In this document: in pieces, positions 26,715 through 37,438 of the stretch
Numbering within the stretch: position 1 is the first letter of the stretch
How the letters are laid out: every line of letters starts with the position of its first letter
NCBI GenBank assembly: GCA_963771735.1
Contig: CAVYUN010000003.1
Span: 181,486-245,485 of the forward strand
From: 66-474 sp963771735
Lineage (GTDB): Bacteria > Pseudomonadota > Gammaproteobacteria > Xanthomonadales > Rhodanobacteraceae
DNA length: 64,000 nucleotides
Reading direction: 5' to 3'
Notes under the pieces: model-generated
What the model was told of the DNA's origin: nothing
What the model saw: the letters and a program-made list of their open reading frames with translations, nothing else
The model's database searches: none
Translations under genes and position numbers: made by a program

Positions 26715-27164
26715 ATGATCAGGCATTGGGCATTCTTCAAGCAGAGCGACACGTCGCTCGGCACTTTCTACCCGAAGCACTACATCGTCGCCGGCTATCC
26801 CAGTTTCGAGGCTGCCCACGCCGCGGAACACGCGTTCACCGAGTCGGGCATCGACGCGGATGACGTGCGCGCGGCCAGCGGCGACTTCGTGGTCAACCAG
26901 CTCGAAGCCCACCATGAAGCCAACTGGCTGGAACGTGCCGAAGCGCAGGCCGCGAACTTCGCAGGCACCGAGACCGGTTACCTCGAGTACGACGCCGAAC
27001 TCGCGCGCGATGGCGGCGCGTTCCTGTTCCTGTTCGCACCGGACGATCGCAGCGTGGACCATGCACGCAAGGTTTTCGCGCGATATCGGCCGAACTACGC
27101 CCGGCGCTACCTGCGCGTGGCCATCGAGCCGATCATCGATCCGAAACCCGGCAACGCTTCCTGA
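26715..27164 (+). CDS. Conserved hypothetical protein, paralogue of the 25304 gene
   Basis: This 149-aa protein is a diverged copy of the 147-aa product at 25304-25747, with the same landmarks (DTSLG, FYPKHYIVAGY, NWLERAE, GGAFLF, NYARRYLRVAIEP). Only the ATG at 26715 gives the matching N-terminus. An AT-rich stretch just upstream (about 26560-26590), unusual here, may hold its promoter. Function is unknown; the duplication around an SDR gene suggests a small local expansion. Confidence 0.75.
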   Translation: MIRHWAFFKQSDTSLGTFYPKHYIVAGYPSFEAAHAAEHAFTESGIDADDVRAASGDFVVNQLEAHHEANWLERAEAQAANFAGTETGYLEYDAELARDGGAFLFLFAPDDRSVDHARKVFARYRPNYARRYLRVAIEPIIDPKPGNAS

Positions 27165-27232
27165 CGCATCCGGCTGTGCGCGGATGCTATCGTGCGCGTT
27201 TTGGCGATTGCCGCCGCGTCACGACAGCATTC

Positions 27233-28405
27233 ATGGCTCCTGCAATTCTACGTCGCATCTTGCAGTGGATTCCCGCCCTGCTGCTGGGCTCGGGCCTGGC
27301 CGCCTGCGGCGCAACCGCAGCCCCGCAATCCGGTTCGCCGGCTCAGAACGCGCGTGTCGCGCTCGCGCATCCGCCCCGGCACGTTTTCGTGATCGTGCTG
27401 GAGAACGAGCCGTACCAGGTAACCTTCGACACACTCTCTACGGCGCCTTACCTCGCCCATGAGCTGCCGGGACAGGGGGCCCTGCTGACGCAGTATTTCG
27501 CGATCGGGCATTACAGCCTTGGAAATTACATCGCGATGATCAGCGGCCAGGCCCCAAACCACGACACCCAGCGCGATTGCCACGTGTATGCGGAGTTCCG
27601 CCGCAACGCGCCGGGATTCGACGCCAAGGGACAGATCCGTGGCAACGGCTGCGTCTATCCCGCCGACGTCCGGACTCTGGCCAATCAGTTGCAGGACGCC
27701 GGCTTCACCTGGAAGGGCTACATGGAAGACATGGGCGCCGACCCTTCACGCGAAGCTGCGGCGTGCGCGCATCCAGCCATCGGCGCGGTGGACAGGTCCG
27801 GTATCTCGACAGCGGAGGACCGCTATGCGGACAAACACAATCCTTTCGTATATTTCCATTCGATCATCGACGCCCACGCCAACTGCGCCGCGCACATCGT
27901 GAATCTCGACGCGCTTGCCTACGATCTGCATGCGACCACGTCCACGCCAAACTTTTCCTTCATCACGCCCGACCTTTGTCATGACGGCCACAACGCGCCA
28001 TGCAAGAACGGCGAACCCGGCGGGCTGGTCTCGGCGGACAAGTTCCTGCGCGAATGGGTACCGAGGATCACGTCGTCGCCCGCGTTCAAGCAGGACGGGA
28101 TACTGATCATTACCTTCGACGAAGGTACCAACGCCGCGGCCTGCTGCGGCGAAACGAGCCCACGTGGCGCGCCATGGCCGGGCGTGTTCGGACCCGGAGG
28201 AGGCCGCATCGGCGCGGTAGTGCTCTCGCCGTTCGTGAAACCGGGCACCGTGTCGAGTGTCCCCTACAATCATTACAGCCTGCTGCGCAGCATCGAGGAC
28301 TGGTTCGGCCTGCCGTACCTCGGCTACGCTGGACAACACGGATTGCACGCATTCGGACCGGACGTATTCAATCGCGACACCACCGCGCAAGGAACCCAAC
28401 CGTGA
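27233..28405 (+). CDS. Exported phosphoesterase (acid phosphatase family), probable lipoprotein
   Basis: This 390-aa protein belongs to the phosphoesterase family that includes phosphatidylinositol-3-phosphatases and acid phosphatases. The N-terminus is a lipoprotein signal with lipobox LAAC at about residues 21-24. The metal-binding start HVFVIVLENEPY, the GHYSLGNYIAMISGQAP loop, FITPDLCHDGHN, and IITFDEG with a following Cys pair are family marks. It is anchored in the envelope and likely hydrolyses phosphomonoesters. Its stop overlaps the cyclophilin start (GTGA). The actual substrate is unknown. Confidence 0.82.
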   Translation: MAPAILRRILQWIPALLLGSGLAACGATAAPQSGSPAQNARVALAHPPRHVFVIVLENEPYQVTFDTLSTAPYLAHELPGQGALLTQYFAIGHYSLGNYIAMISGQAPNHDTQRDCHVYAEFRRNAPGFDAKGQIRGNGCVYPADVRTLANQLQDAGFTWKGYMEDMGADPSREAAACAHPAIGAVDRSGISTAEDRYADKHNPFVYFHSIIDAHANCAAHIVNLDALAYDLHATTSTPNFSFITPDLCHDGHNAPCKNGEPGGLVSADKFLREWVPRITSSPAFKQDGILIITFDEGTNAAACCGETSPRGAPWPGVFGPGGGRIGAVVLSPFVKPGTVSSVPYNHYSLLRSIEDWFGLPYLGYAGQHGLHAFGPDVFNRDTTAQGTQP

Positions 28406-29355
28406 AGCATCACACGCCGTCCATGGCCACGGCACTTGCAAGCCTCCTGATGCTGGGCGTGCCCGCAGTCGCGAGTCATGCCGCCACCGCAACCAAGCAC
28501 GCCGCGCCGACGATGGACCAGGTACTCGCCGCGGCCAAACCCTCCGACTGGCGCCCGCTGGACCCGAACGATACCCTCTACATGGACCTGCCGCAGGGTC
28601 GCGTGGTGATCGAACTGGATCCGGCCTACGCGCCCCTGCACGCGCAGAACATCCGCACGCTCGCGCACGAGCATTACTGGGATGGCCTCGCGATCATGCG
28701 CGTGCAGGATGGCTTCGTGACGCAGTGGGGTGATCCGGCCGCCGAGGCCACGCATCCGACGCATCCGACGCGTTCGCTGGGCAAGGCCAAGTCGACCATC
28801 GCACCTGAGTTCGAGCACGACATCACGCCCGGCCCGCCCTTCACCCGGCTGCCCGACGGCGACGTGTACGCGCCGGAGGTCGGCTTCAGCGAGGGTTTCC
28901 CGGTGGCGCGTGATCCGAAGACCGGCAAGACCTGGTTGGTGCACTGCTACGGCATGGTCGGCGCCGGCCGCGACAACACACCCGATTCCGGCCCGGGCAC
29001 AGAGCTGTATGCGGTGATCGGCCAGGCACCACGCCAGCTCGACCGCAACATCGCATTGATCGGACGCGTGGTGCAAGGCATGCAATACCTCGCCGACCTG
29101 CCACGCGGCAACGGACCCATGGGTTTCTACAAGAATCCGGCGCACGACACCAAAATCCTGCGCGTGCGCCTGGCATCCGACCTGCCGCCTTCACAACGCA
29201 TGCACCTCGAAGCGCTGCGCACCGACACCCCGACGTTCGCCGCGCTGGTCGAATCACGCCGCAATCGCAGCGACGCCTGGTATCTCTACAAGGCCGGCAA
29301 GATCGGCGTCTGCAACGTGCCGTTGCCAGTGCGCAAGATTCCGGCCGCGCAGTAG
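28402..29355 (+). CDS. Periplasmic cyclophilin-type peptidyl-prolyl isomerase
   Basis: This 317-aa protein has a signal peptide ending near SHAAT and a cyclophilin domain (about residues 55-260): YMDLPQGRVVIEL, HAQNIRTLAHEHYWDGLAI, VQDGFVTQWGDP and a GTELYAVIGQAPRQLDRNIALIGRVV core. It should isomerise prolyl bonds in the periplasm. The catalytic-site pattern is diverged from the FHR...GGD signature of standard cyclophilins (MRVQDGF, WGDP), so activity may be weak. The GTG start overlaps the stop of the preceding phosphoesterase, so the two are coupled. Confidence 0.82.
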   Translation: MKHHTPSMATALASLLMLGVPAVASHAATATKHAAPTMDQVLAAAKPSDWRPLDPNDTLYMDLPQGRVVIELDPAYAPLHAQNIRTLAHEHYWDGLAIMRVQDGFVTQWGDPAAEATHPTHPTRSLGKAKSTIAPEFEHDITPGPPFTRLPDGDVYAPEVGFSEGFPVARDPKTGKTWLVHCYGMVGAGRDNTPDSGPGTELYAVIGQAPRQLDRNIALIGRVVQGMQYLADLPRGNGPMGFYKNPAHDTKILRVRLASDLPPSQRMHLEALRTDTPTFAALVESRRNRSDAWYLYKAGKIGVCNVPLPVRKIPAAQ

Positions 29356-29382
29356 CCGGGAAATGGTTTCGCTTGCCCGGTG

Positions 29383-29733
29383 CTAGTTCTTGTGCTCGGT
29401 GCCTGCGAATTCCTGCAATGCTTCGGCCAGTCGCATCATGTACATCAGCGCCGGGCCGCCATGCATCAGCACCGCCATGAAGCCGGCGGTCATGATCTCG
29501 TCCTTGCTGGCACCCGCCGCCAGGGCATTCTTGACGTGGAATGCGATGCACCATTCGCACTGTGCCGATACCGAGATACCGACGTTGATCAACTCCTTGG
29601 TCTTGAGGTCGAGGGCCGGACCGGACTCCGCCTTCTGCATGAAATTGAAGAAAGCCTGCGTTTCTTCCGGGTAGTCCTTGCCCAACTGGTCGATAAAGCG
29701 GTCGATTTCCTGCAAGCGCGTGGACATGCTCAT
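29383..29733 (-). CDS. Carboxymuconolactone decarboxylase / AhpD-like protein
   Basis: This 116-aa protein has the AhpD-like fold signature: a CEWC redox pair at about residues 59-62 followed by the HVKNAL helix, and KTKELINVGISVSAQ before it. Members with CxxC near His often act as peroxidase-linked thiol reductants. It resembles the 48190-48558 gene in family but not closely. GGAAG precedes the ATG. The true activity is not predictable. Confidence 0.85.
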   Translation of the reverse strand: MSMSTRLQEIDRFIDQLGKDYPEETQAFFNFMQKAESGPALDLKTKELINVGISVSAQCEWCIAFHVKNALAAGASKDEIMTAGFMAVLMHGGPALMYMMRLAEALQEFAGTEHKN

Positions 29734-29900
29734 ATGCAGCTTCCGTCTGTGACCCGGAAGTCATTCTGTGCCCGCACACGCCACGCGGCTTGACGTGCAT
29801 CAAGAAGTCGCCTGAATCACGGCGACCGTCCCGATGTCCGCCGGGACGCGCTTGTTCTGTGTGAGAGCGGAGGTCGCGGCGCGCGGAAGGTACGGGCCCG

Positions 29901-30734
29901 TCAGAACATGTGCTTCTCGATCCCGAGGTGCGCCATGATCTTGCTGCCGATTTCCTCGATGGACGTGTGCGTCGTGTTCAAAGACGGAATGTTCTCGCGG
30001 CGAAAAATCTGGTCGGCAATGATCAGTTCCCGCTTGCACCGCTCCAGTTTCGCGTAACCGCTGCCGGGTCGCCGTGCCTCGCGCACCTGCGCCAACCGGA
30101 TCGGATCGATGGTCAGCCCGTACAACCGGTCGCGGCAGGGTTGCAGGCGTTTCGGCAAGCTATCGTGCTCGAGGTCTTCCTCGGTCAGCGGATAATTGGC
30201 CGCCTTCACCCCGTAATGCAGTGCCATGTAAAGGCAGGTCGGTGTCTTGCCGACCCGTGACACACCCACCAGCACCACGTCGGCCTGGCTGTAATCGACG
30301 TCGATGCCGTCGTCGTGTACCAGTGCATAGTTGGTGGCATCGATGCGGGCCTCGTACTGACCGAAGTCGACCAGTCCGTGCGCGCGGTTGACGGCGCCGG
30401 AACGGCGTGTGCCGAGTTCCAGTTCCAGCGTGCCGATGAACGATGCCAGCACGTCGATCATCAGCGCGCCGGACTCGGCAATGATCTCGCCCAGTTGCGG
30501 CTCGACCACGGTGTTGATCACGATCGGCCGCTCGCTTTCGCGGGCATAGACCGTCTTGATGCGCAGCGCTGCTTCGCGCGCCTTGTCCGGCGTGTCCACG
30601 AACGCGATGCGGTGGCCGTCGAATTGCACGCCCTCGAACTGCGCCAGGATGGAATTGCCGATGGTCTCGGCGGTGATGCCGGTGGAATCGGAAACGAAGA
30701 AAACCGTTCTGCGGGCGGGGGGGGTCACGGCCAT
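29901..30734 (-). CDS. ppsR: Phosphoenolpyruvate synthase regulatory protein (kinase/pyrophosphorylase)
   Basis: This 277-aa DUF299 protein inactivates PEP synthase by ADP-dependent phosphorylation of a Thr and reactivates it by Pi-dependent pyrophosphorolysis. The N-terminal FFVSDSTGITAETIG, the P-loop-like GVSRVGKTPTCLYMA (about residues 152-166) and the YGLTIDPIRL segment are hallmarks. It is divergent from ppsA, its target, 115 bp away, an arrangement widespread in gammaproteobacteria. Confidence 0.95.
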   Translation of the reverse strand: MAVTPPARRTVFFVSDSTGITAETIGNSILAQFEGVQFDGHRIAFVDTPDKAREAALRIKTVYARESERPIVINTVVEPQLGEIIAESGALMIDVLASFIGTLELELGTRRSGAVNRAHGLVDFGQYEARIDATNYALVHDDGIDVDYSQADVVLVGVSRVGKTPTCLYMALHYGVKAANYPLTEEDLEHDSLPKRLQPCRDRLYGLTIDPIRLAQVREARRPGSGYAKLERCKRELIIADQIFRRENIPSLNTTHTSIEEIGSKIMAHLGIEKHMF

Positions 30735-30849
30735 CTCTTGATTTCACGCAATTCGGCCAGTGTATCGGTACTTGATGATGCATGACGGTCGGCTTGTCAC
30801 CCACCGCGATGCCCGCGAAAATACCTGTTCAGGGCTTGCCGGCCCGCAC

Positions 30850-33249
<2,400 letters not shown>

Positions 33250-33312
33250 GGCACCCTTCGATCGACTGACGCATCGGCGCTCGTGTTGTCAGCCACAACC
33301 GGCCGCTTTCGC

Positions 33313-33864
33313 CTACCAACTCGTACAGCGGAAAAACCGTACAGGAGACTTGCTGCGATTCGAGAAAGCGTGGTCCTTGTGATTGTCCAGCAAATACCCT
33401 CCTGGTACGAGCTTTCGCGCCCGCCCTCCCGTCTCCAGGGTAAGAACCCCTTCGACCACAAAAACCATTACATGCCAGTCCCGCGGATCTGCGCTGGCTG
33501 CATAGCGGTCGCCAGGTTGCAACCGCCATTCCCACGCATCGACTTCACGCTTCGCATCCAGACTCCAGCGCAGCGTGCCCCGACCACCGTGACTCCCGAT
33601 CCATCCCACACGATCAACGATCCGGCTCCTGGGCATCGCCGGATCGCTGACCAGTTCGGCGATCGTCTTGTCCAGGACCATGCAGATGCGATCCAGCGTG
33701 GCCGTGCTGACGGTACTCGCACTGGCTTCAATGGCGCCGATCATCCGCTGGCTCACGCCCGATTGCTGTGCTAGCGCTTTCTGGCTCAAGCCGGCGGCTC
33801 GGCGAAAACGACGGACGTTGGCCGCCACGAAGGTCAGAAACGTCGGAGTGGCTTGACTAGGCAA
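33313..33864 (-). CDS. XRE-family regulator with C-terminal cupin domain
   Basis: This 183-aa protein joins an HTH_3 DNA-binding domain (about residues 10-68: RRFRRAAGLSQKALAQQSGVSQRMIGAIE) to a small cupin sensor (about 105-183: ETGGRARKLVPGGYLLDNHKDH). This layout is common in regulators of amino-acid or polyamine metabolism; the ligand is unknown. The start is a TTG with GGAG 7 bases upstream; no ATG fits the HTH N-terminus. A 12-bp palindrome covers the start region and may be its own operator. Confidence 0.85.
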   Translation of the reverse strand: MPSQATPTFLTFVAANVRRFRRAAGLSQKALAQQSGVSQRMIGAIEASASTVSTATLDRICMVLDKTIAELVSDPAMPRSRIVDRVGWIGSHGGRGTLRWSLDAKREVDAWEWRLQPGDRYAASADPRDWHVMVFVVEGVLTLETGGRARKLVPGGYLLDNHKDHAFSNRSKSPVRFFRCTSW

Positions 33865-33872
33865 TATATTGC
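33861..33872. promoter_or_regulatory. Palindrome overlapping the XRE regulator start
   Basis: GCAATATATTGC is a perfect 12-bp palindrome in an AT-rich island, covering the TTG start and the spacer to the ribosome site of the XRE-cupin gene. HTH_3 regulators bind such palindromes, so this could be an autoregulatory operator. That is inference only. Confidence 0.35.
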
Positions 33873-33969
33873 TCCTAATAATATAGGCAGTATTCTGCTT
33901 ATCACGTGACCGGATGGGCGGTCAAGCCATCGCACACGCAGGTAGTGGCCTGGTTTGAATTGATTCCGT

Positions 33970-34115
33970 TCGCGTCGAGTCCTTCAACAGGCTCAGGACA
34001 GGCTACGTGAACGCAGCGAGCGGAGTCGAAACGCAGGCGACCCTTCGACTTCGGCCCTGCGGGCCTACGCCCAGAGCCTGCCCGGACTCGATCCGGGGGC
34101 AAACGGTATTCCAAA
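33970..34115. repeat. REP-like intergenic repeat with hairpin
   Basis: The stretch has the look of dispersed intergenic repeats of Xanthomonadales: CCTTCAACAGGCTCAGGA near 33981, then GGAGTCGAAACG and CCCTTCGACTTCGG units, and a GGCCCTGCGGGCC hairpin. It ends with the inverted repeat CCCGGA-N5-TCCGGG (34081-34097). It fills most of the gap between the XRE gene and the first serine hydrolase. Only one copy is in this window, so repeat status rests on resemblance. Confidence 0.4.
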
Positions 34116-34150
34116 TTGGATCACCAACCACACGCATCCAAGGGGGCGAC

Positions 34151-35275
34151 ATGAATCGACGCAATTTCTTGACAACGACGGCGGGGCTCATGGCGCTGGG
34201 AGTGGCATTCAAGGCCAACGCGCGAGGGCTGGCGGCCCGGGATTCGCGGGGGTCTCTGCATTCGGCGCTGGCCACTGATATTCCAGTCGGCCCGGACGGC
34301 GCCCGATTCAACGGAAGCGTGCTTGTCTCGGTGCGCGGGAAGACCATTTTGCGCAGCGGTTACGGTCTCGCCGACAGGGCATTCGGCGTTCCCTGCAGTC
34401 CCGATACGGCCTACCGCATTGCATCGATCACGAAGCTCTTCACGGCGACCTTGGTGATGCAGCTTCTCGACGAAAAAAAACTGGCCCTTGACCAGAGGAT
34501 TGCAACTTGTCTTCCCGACTACAAGGGGCCGGGCACCAAGGTCGTGCAAATCAAGCAACTGTTGAATCACACGTCAGGAATCCAGAACTTCGACAAGGGA
34601 ATGACAAGCTATGCAAAGGCCGCCAGGACCGGAATGCCCGCTTACCAGCTTCCGCACACGCCCAGACAATTGATGGACGACTTCGCGAGCGGTCCTCTTG
34701 TCCATAAACCAGGCTCGACCTTTGACTACGACAATGGCGAATATGTCATCCTCGGCCAAATCCTTGAAGCAATCGAAAAGGCACCCTACGAAACCATCCT
34801 CGAGCGCCGCATCCTGCAACCCCTGAACATGAATTCGACGGGCATGGCAGTTCAGTCCAGAATCATTCCCAAGCTGGCACCGGCCTACTTCAAGGACGAC
34901 GGCGAACCGCTGGCGAATGACATGCCCGTGTATGGACAAAATTGGTACGCAGCCGGAGGCCTGTATTCGACCGTCGATGACCTGCTGAAATTTGCTAACG
35001 CGCTCTATGGCGGCAAGCTGATGTCGAACGCGAGTCTGGATTTGTTGCTGACCCCGGGCTTGGACGAGTACGGATTCGGTCAGTGGGTTTCGCAACTGGC
35101 CGTGAACGGCCGCAAGCACCGATTCGCGCAGCGACCGGGTCGCATCATGGGCGCCAACACCCTGCTGCTCAGGATGCTCGACGACGATATCACCGTGATC
35201 ATCCTCGGCAACACCAACCTGGTCGATACGGACCACATGGGGTTCCAGATCGCACGATCATGCCTGCAGGCCTGA
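34151..35275 (+). CDS. Serine hydrolase, beta-lactamase class C fold, Tat-type signal
   Basis: This 374-aa protein opens with MNRRNFLTTTAGLMALGV, a twin-arginine-like signal, so export in folded form is likely. The beta-lactamase-related domain has the nucleophile motif SITK (Ser-x-x-Lys, about residue 98), YDN as the Tyr-x-Asn motif and a modified third motif near HRFAQRPG. These are features of the esterase/peptidase-like branch rather than true AmpC. ATG 34151 follows GGGGG. It lies next to gene debris and another serine hydrolase of the same superfamily, with which it shares only motifs. Confidence 0.82.
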   Translation: MNRRNFLTTTAGLMALGVAFKANARGLAARDSRGSLHSALATDIPVGPDGARFNGSVLVSVRGKTILRSGYGLADRAFGVPCSPDTAYRIASITKLFTATLVMQLLDEKKLALDQRIATCLPDYKGPGTKVVQIKQLLNHTSGIQNFDKGMTSYAKAARTGMPAYQLPHTPRQLMDDFASGPLVHKPGSTFDYDNGEYVILGQILEAIEKAPYETILERRILQPLNMNSTGMAVQSRIIPKLAPAYFKDDGEPLANDMPVYGQNWYAAGGLYSTVDDLLKFANALYGGKLMSNASLDLLLTPGLDEYGFGQWVSQLAVNGRKHRFAQRPGRIMGANTLLLRMLDDDITVIILGNTNLVDTDHMGFQIARSCLQA

Positions 35276-35395
35276 TGCCGCCAACAACTCGCATAACCTG
35301 ATACTTGCCAGCGAATCATGCGACGCTCTCGCCATCCACGGCTGCGCTACGCTAGAAGCCCCCAAGCAACTGCCGACACCGGCGTGCCGTTCACG

Positions 35396-35562
35396 CTGAG
35401 CTTGTCGTACCCCTCGCTTGGAGTGCTGCTGACGCTGGCCGTTTTCGTACTGCACCCGCCGTGGTGGTACGGGCGATCACGCAGCCCAACCGCACACCGA
35501 CCTCGCGCGTCGCCTGGGTGGCAGTGATCATGTTCCTGCCGTTGCTCGGAATCATCGCCTAG
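35396..35562 (+). pseudogene. N-terminal fragment of a cardiolipin-synthase-like gene
   Basis: Reading 35396 onward gives LSLSYPSLGVLLTLAVFVLH. After a single missing base near 35456 the next frame gives VVVRAITQPNRTPTSRVAWV and then MFLPLLGIIA, followed at once by a stop (35560-35562). Together these match the PLDc_N region at the start of phospholipase-D-type cardiolipin synthases: a membrane helix, the RAI-x2-PNR motif and a second helix. The catalytic HKD domains are absent downstream. It is an N-terminal remnant. Confidence 0.65.
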
Positions 35563-35665
35563 CCATTGCATAGCGATACCGATGTGTAGCCATCTGCACC
35601 CGAACCGATTCCTACATCGCGATCAAAACCTTGATCGCCGATGAAGCGCCCTCGCTGATTCGAGC

Positions 35666-35770
35666 GTGATGGAAGTAGAGTTCCCACCCAAGGAGCTCTG
35701 CGTGAAGAAGCCGAAGTTCAGCGAGGAACAGATCCTCAAAGAGGTCGAGGCCGGCGCGGGTTCCGCACCC
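35666..35770 (+). pseudogene. Remnant of an IS3-family OrfA transposase start
   Basis: GTG 35702, with AGGAG six bases upstream, begins VKKPKFSEEQILKEVEAGAG, which resembles the first helix of IS3-type OrfA (K-x-R/K-F-S/T-EEQI). The homology stops after about 20 codons, where the frame runs openly into the second serine hydrolase. The rest of the element, including any orfB, is missing. It marks an old insertion or deletion joint directly upstream of 35813. Confidence 0.55.
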
Positions 35771-35812
35771 GTGCCACAATGCGACGATCGCCAAGTCACG
35801 CCGGGGACGATG

Positions 35813-37372
35813 ATGCGCGCACGCTCGCTGCTTCCGATGCTGTCGATAATGATCGCGCCGTTGACGCTGGCGGCGCCGCAAACGACCGCGCCCGCGGCGT
35901 TGCCGGGTCTGGACGGTTACGTCCACAAGGTGATGCACGACTGGCACGTTCCCGGCCTCGCCATCGCCATCGTCAAGGACGGCAAGATCGTGCTGGCACG
36001 CGGTTATGGCGTGCGCGAACTGGGCCAGCCCGGCAAGGTCGACGCGGACACGTTGTTCGACATCGGATCGAACAGCAAGGCCTTCACGGCCGCGGCGCTG
36101 GGCACCCTGGTGTCGTCGGGCAAGCTCACGTGGGATACGCCGGTCGTCGCCGAACTGCCGCAATTCAAGCTGCAAAGCGCCTACGTCACCCAGAACCTCA
36201 CGCTGCGCGACCTGCTCACGCACCGCAGTGGTTACTGCGATCCGTCGATTGCGTGGTTCACCAACGATGCCGACGGCATCATCCGGCGATTGCGCTACCA
36301 GAAACCGGAGTACGGTTTCCGCACCACGTTTTGCTACAACAACGTCCAGTACCTGATGGCCAGCCGTTTCATCCCGGCCATTGCCGGCACGGACTGGAAC
36401 GATTACGTTGCCGCGCACCTGTTCAAGCCGCTGGACATGACCGGCACCGTGAGCACCGACGCTGCGGTCGATGCCGCGAAAGACGTGGCCGCGCCGCACG
36501 GGATGATCAACGACAAGCCGGTGGTGATCCATCGCTACTGGCCGCACAACATGGACGTGTTCGCGGCGGTGGGCGGCATCTGGTCCAGCGCCAACGACAT
36601 GGGCCACTGGCTGCAGATGCTGCTGGCCGACGGCAAGTACGACGGCAAGACGGTACTCGATCCTGCCGTGCTCAAAGCCATGGAAACACCGCAGATGCTG
36701 ATCGGCGCCGATACCGGCGTGGGCAAGGAAATCCGCGCGTGGATGCCCGGCGGCACTTTCTATACCTACGGACTCGGGCTGTTCGTACAGGACGATGACG
36801 GCCACACCCTGGTCTGGCACGCGGGCGACATCGACGGCATGGCTTCGGCCATGGTGCTGGCGCCGGACTCGCATATTGGCGTCGTGGTGCTGTCGAACAT
36901 GGACCACGCCAACGCGCGCTTCGCGATCATCGCACGCGTGTTGCAGGAGATGCTCGGACTTCCTCGGCACGACATCGAACCCGTCTTGCTGGCCGATTCG
37001 CACAAGCATGACGCCGAAGCTGCGGCAATGGAAAGGAAACTCGCCGCCACCCGCGTACCGGGCGGCAAGCCACCGCTGCCTCTGCAGACATACGCGGGAA
37101 CTTACGCCAACAAGCTCGACGGCAGCGCGCATGTTGCGCTCGAGCACGGCCATCTGGTGTTGCGGCTCGGCAACCCGGATTTTTCCGGCGCACTGCAATC
37201 CTGGCACGGCAATACCTTCCATGTGACCTGGCGCAACAAGTTCTATGGCGACGATTACGTCACTTTCGACGTGGATGCGCTGGACAAGCCCGTACGTCTG
37301 TCGCTCACGGAAATGCCGTTGCAGTTCGAGCGGACGAAATCGGGCGACAAGTCGGACGAGGCTTCGGAGTGA
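35813..37372 (+). CDS. Serine hydrolase, beta-lactamase family, with C-terminal DUF3471-like domain
   Basis: This 519-aa exported protein has a signal peptide (about residues 1-22, ending LTLAAPQ). The beta-lactamase-related domain shows SNSK (Ser-x-x-Lys, about 88-91), YNN (Tyr-x-Asn) and a HAGDIDG third motif. A C-terminal region from about 425 (LPLQTYAGTYANKLDG) resembles the DUF3471 barrel found in such hydrolases. The frame continues upstream into the IS3 fragment, but the ATG at 35813 (or 35810), after GGGG, gives a proper signal peptide. Its promoter may have been altered by the upstream rearrangement. Substrate unknown. Confidence 0.83.
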   Translation: MRARSLLPMLSIMIAPLTLAAPQTTAPAALPGLDGYVHKVMHDWHVPGLAIAIVKDGKIVLARGYGVRELGQPGKVDADTLFDIGSNSKAFTAAALGTLVSSGKLTWDTPVVAELPQFKLQSAYVTQNLTLRDLLTHRSGYCDPSIAWFTNDADGIIRRLRYQKPEYGFRTTFCYNNVQYLMASRFIPAIAGTDWNDYVAAHLFKPLDMTGTVSTDAAVDAAKDVAAPHGMINDKPVVIHRYWPHNMDVFAAVGGIWSSANDMGHWLQMLLADGKYDGKTVLDPAVLKAMETPQMLIGADTGVGKEIRAWMPGGTFYTYGLGLFVQDDDGHTLVWHAGDIDGMASAMVLAPDSHIGVVVLSNMDHANARFAIIARVLQEMLGLPRHDIEPVLLADSHKHDAEAAAMERKLAATRVPGGKPPLPLQTYAGTYANKLDGSAHVALEHGHLVLRLGNPDFSGALQSWHGNTFHVTWRNKFYGDDYVTFDVDALDKPVRLSLTEMPLQFERTKSGDKSDEASE

Positions 37373-37438
37373 ACGGTTGGCATACGCCATCACCATTGAG
37401 GTGAAGCTCTGAATACGCTTTCGCACCAAGCCGTTTTC

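Noticed and set aside
35813..37372. True class C beta-lactamase (antibiotic resistance) call for the two serine hydrolases
   Set aside because: The Lys-Thr-Gly box of beta-lactamases is replaced (HAG and a degenerate motif), and overall layout fits esterase/peptidase-like relatives.
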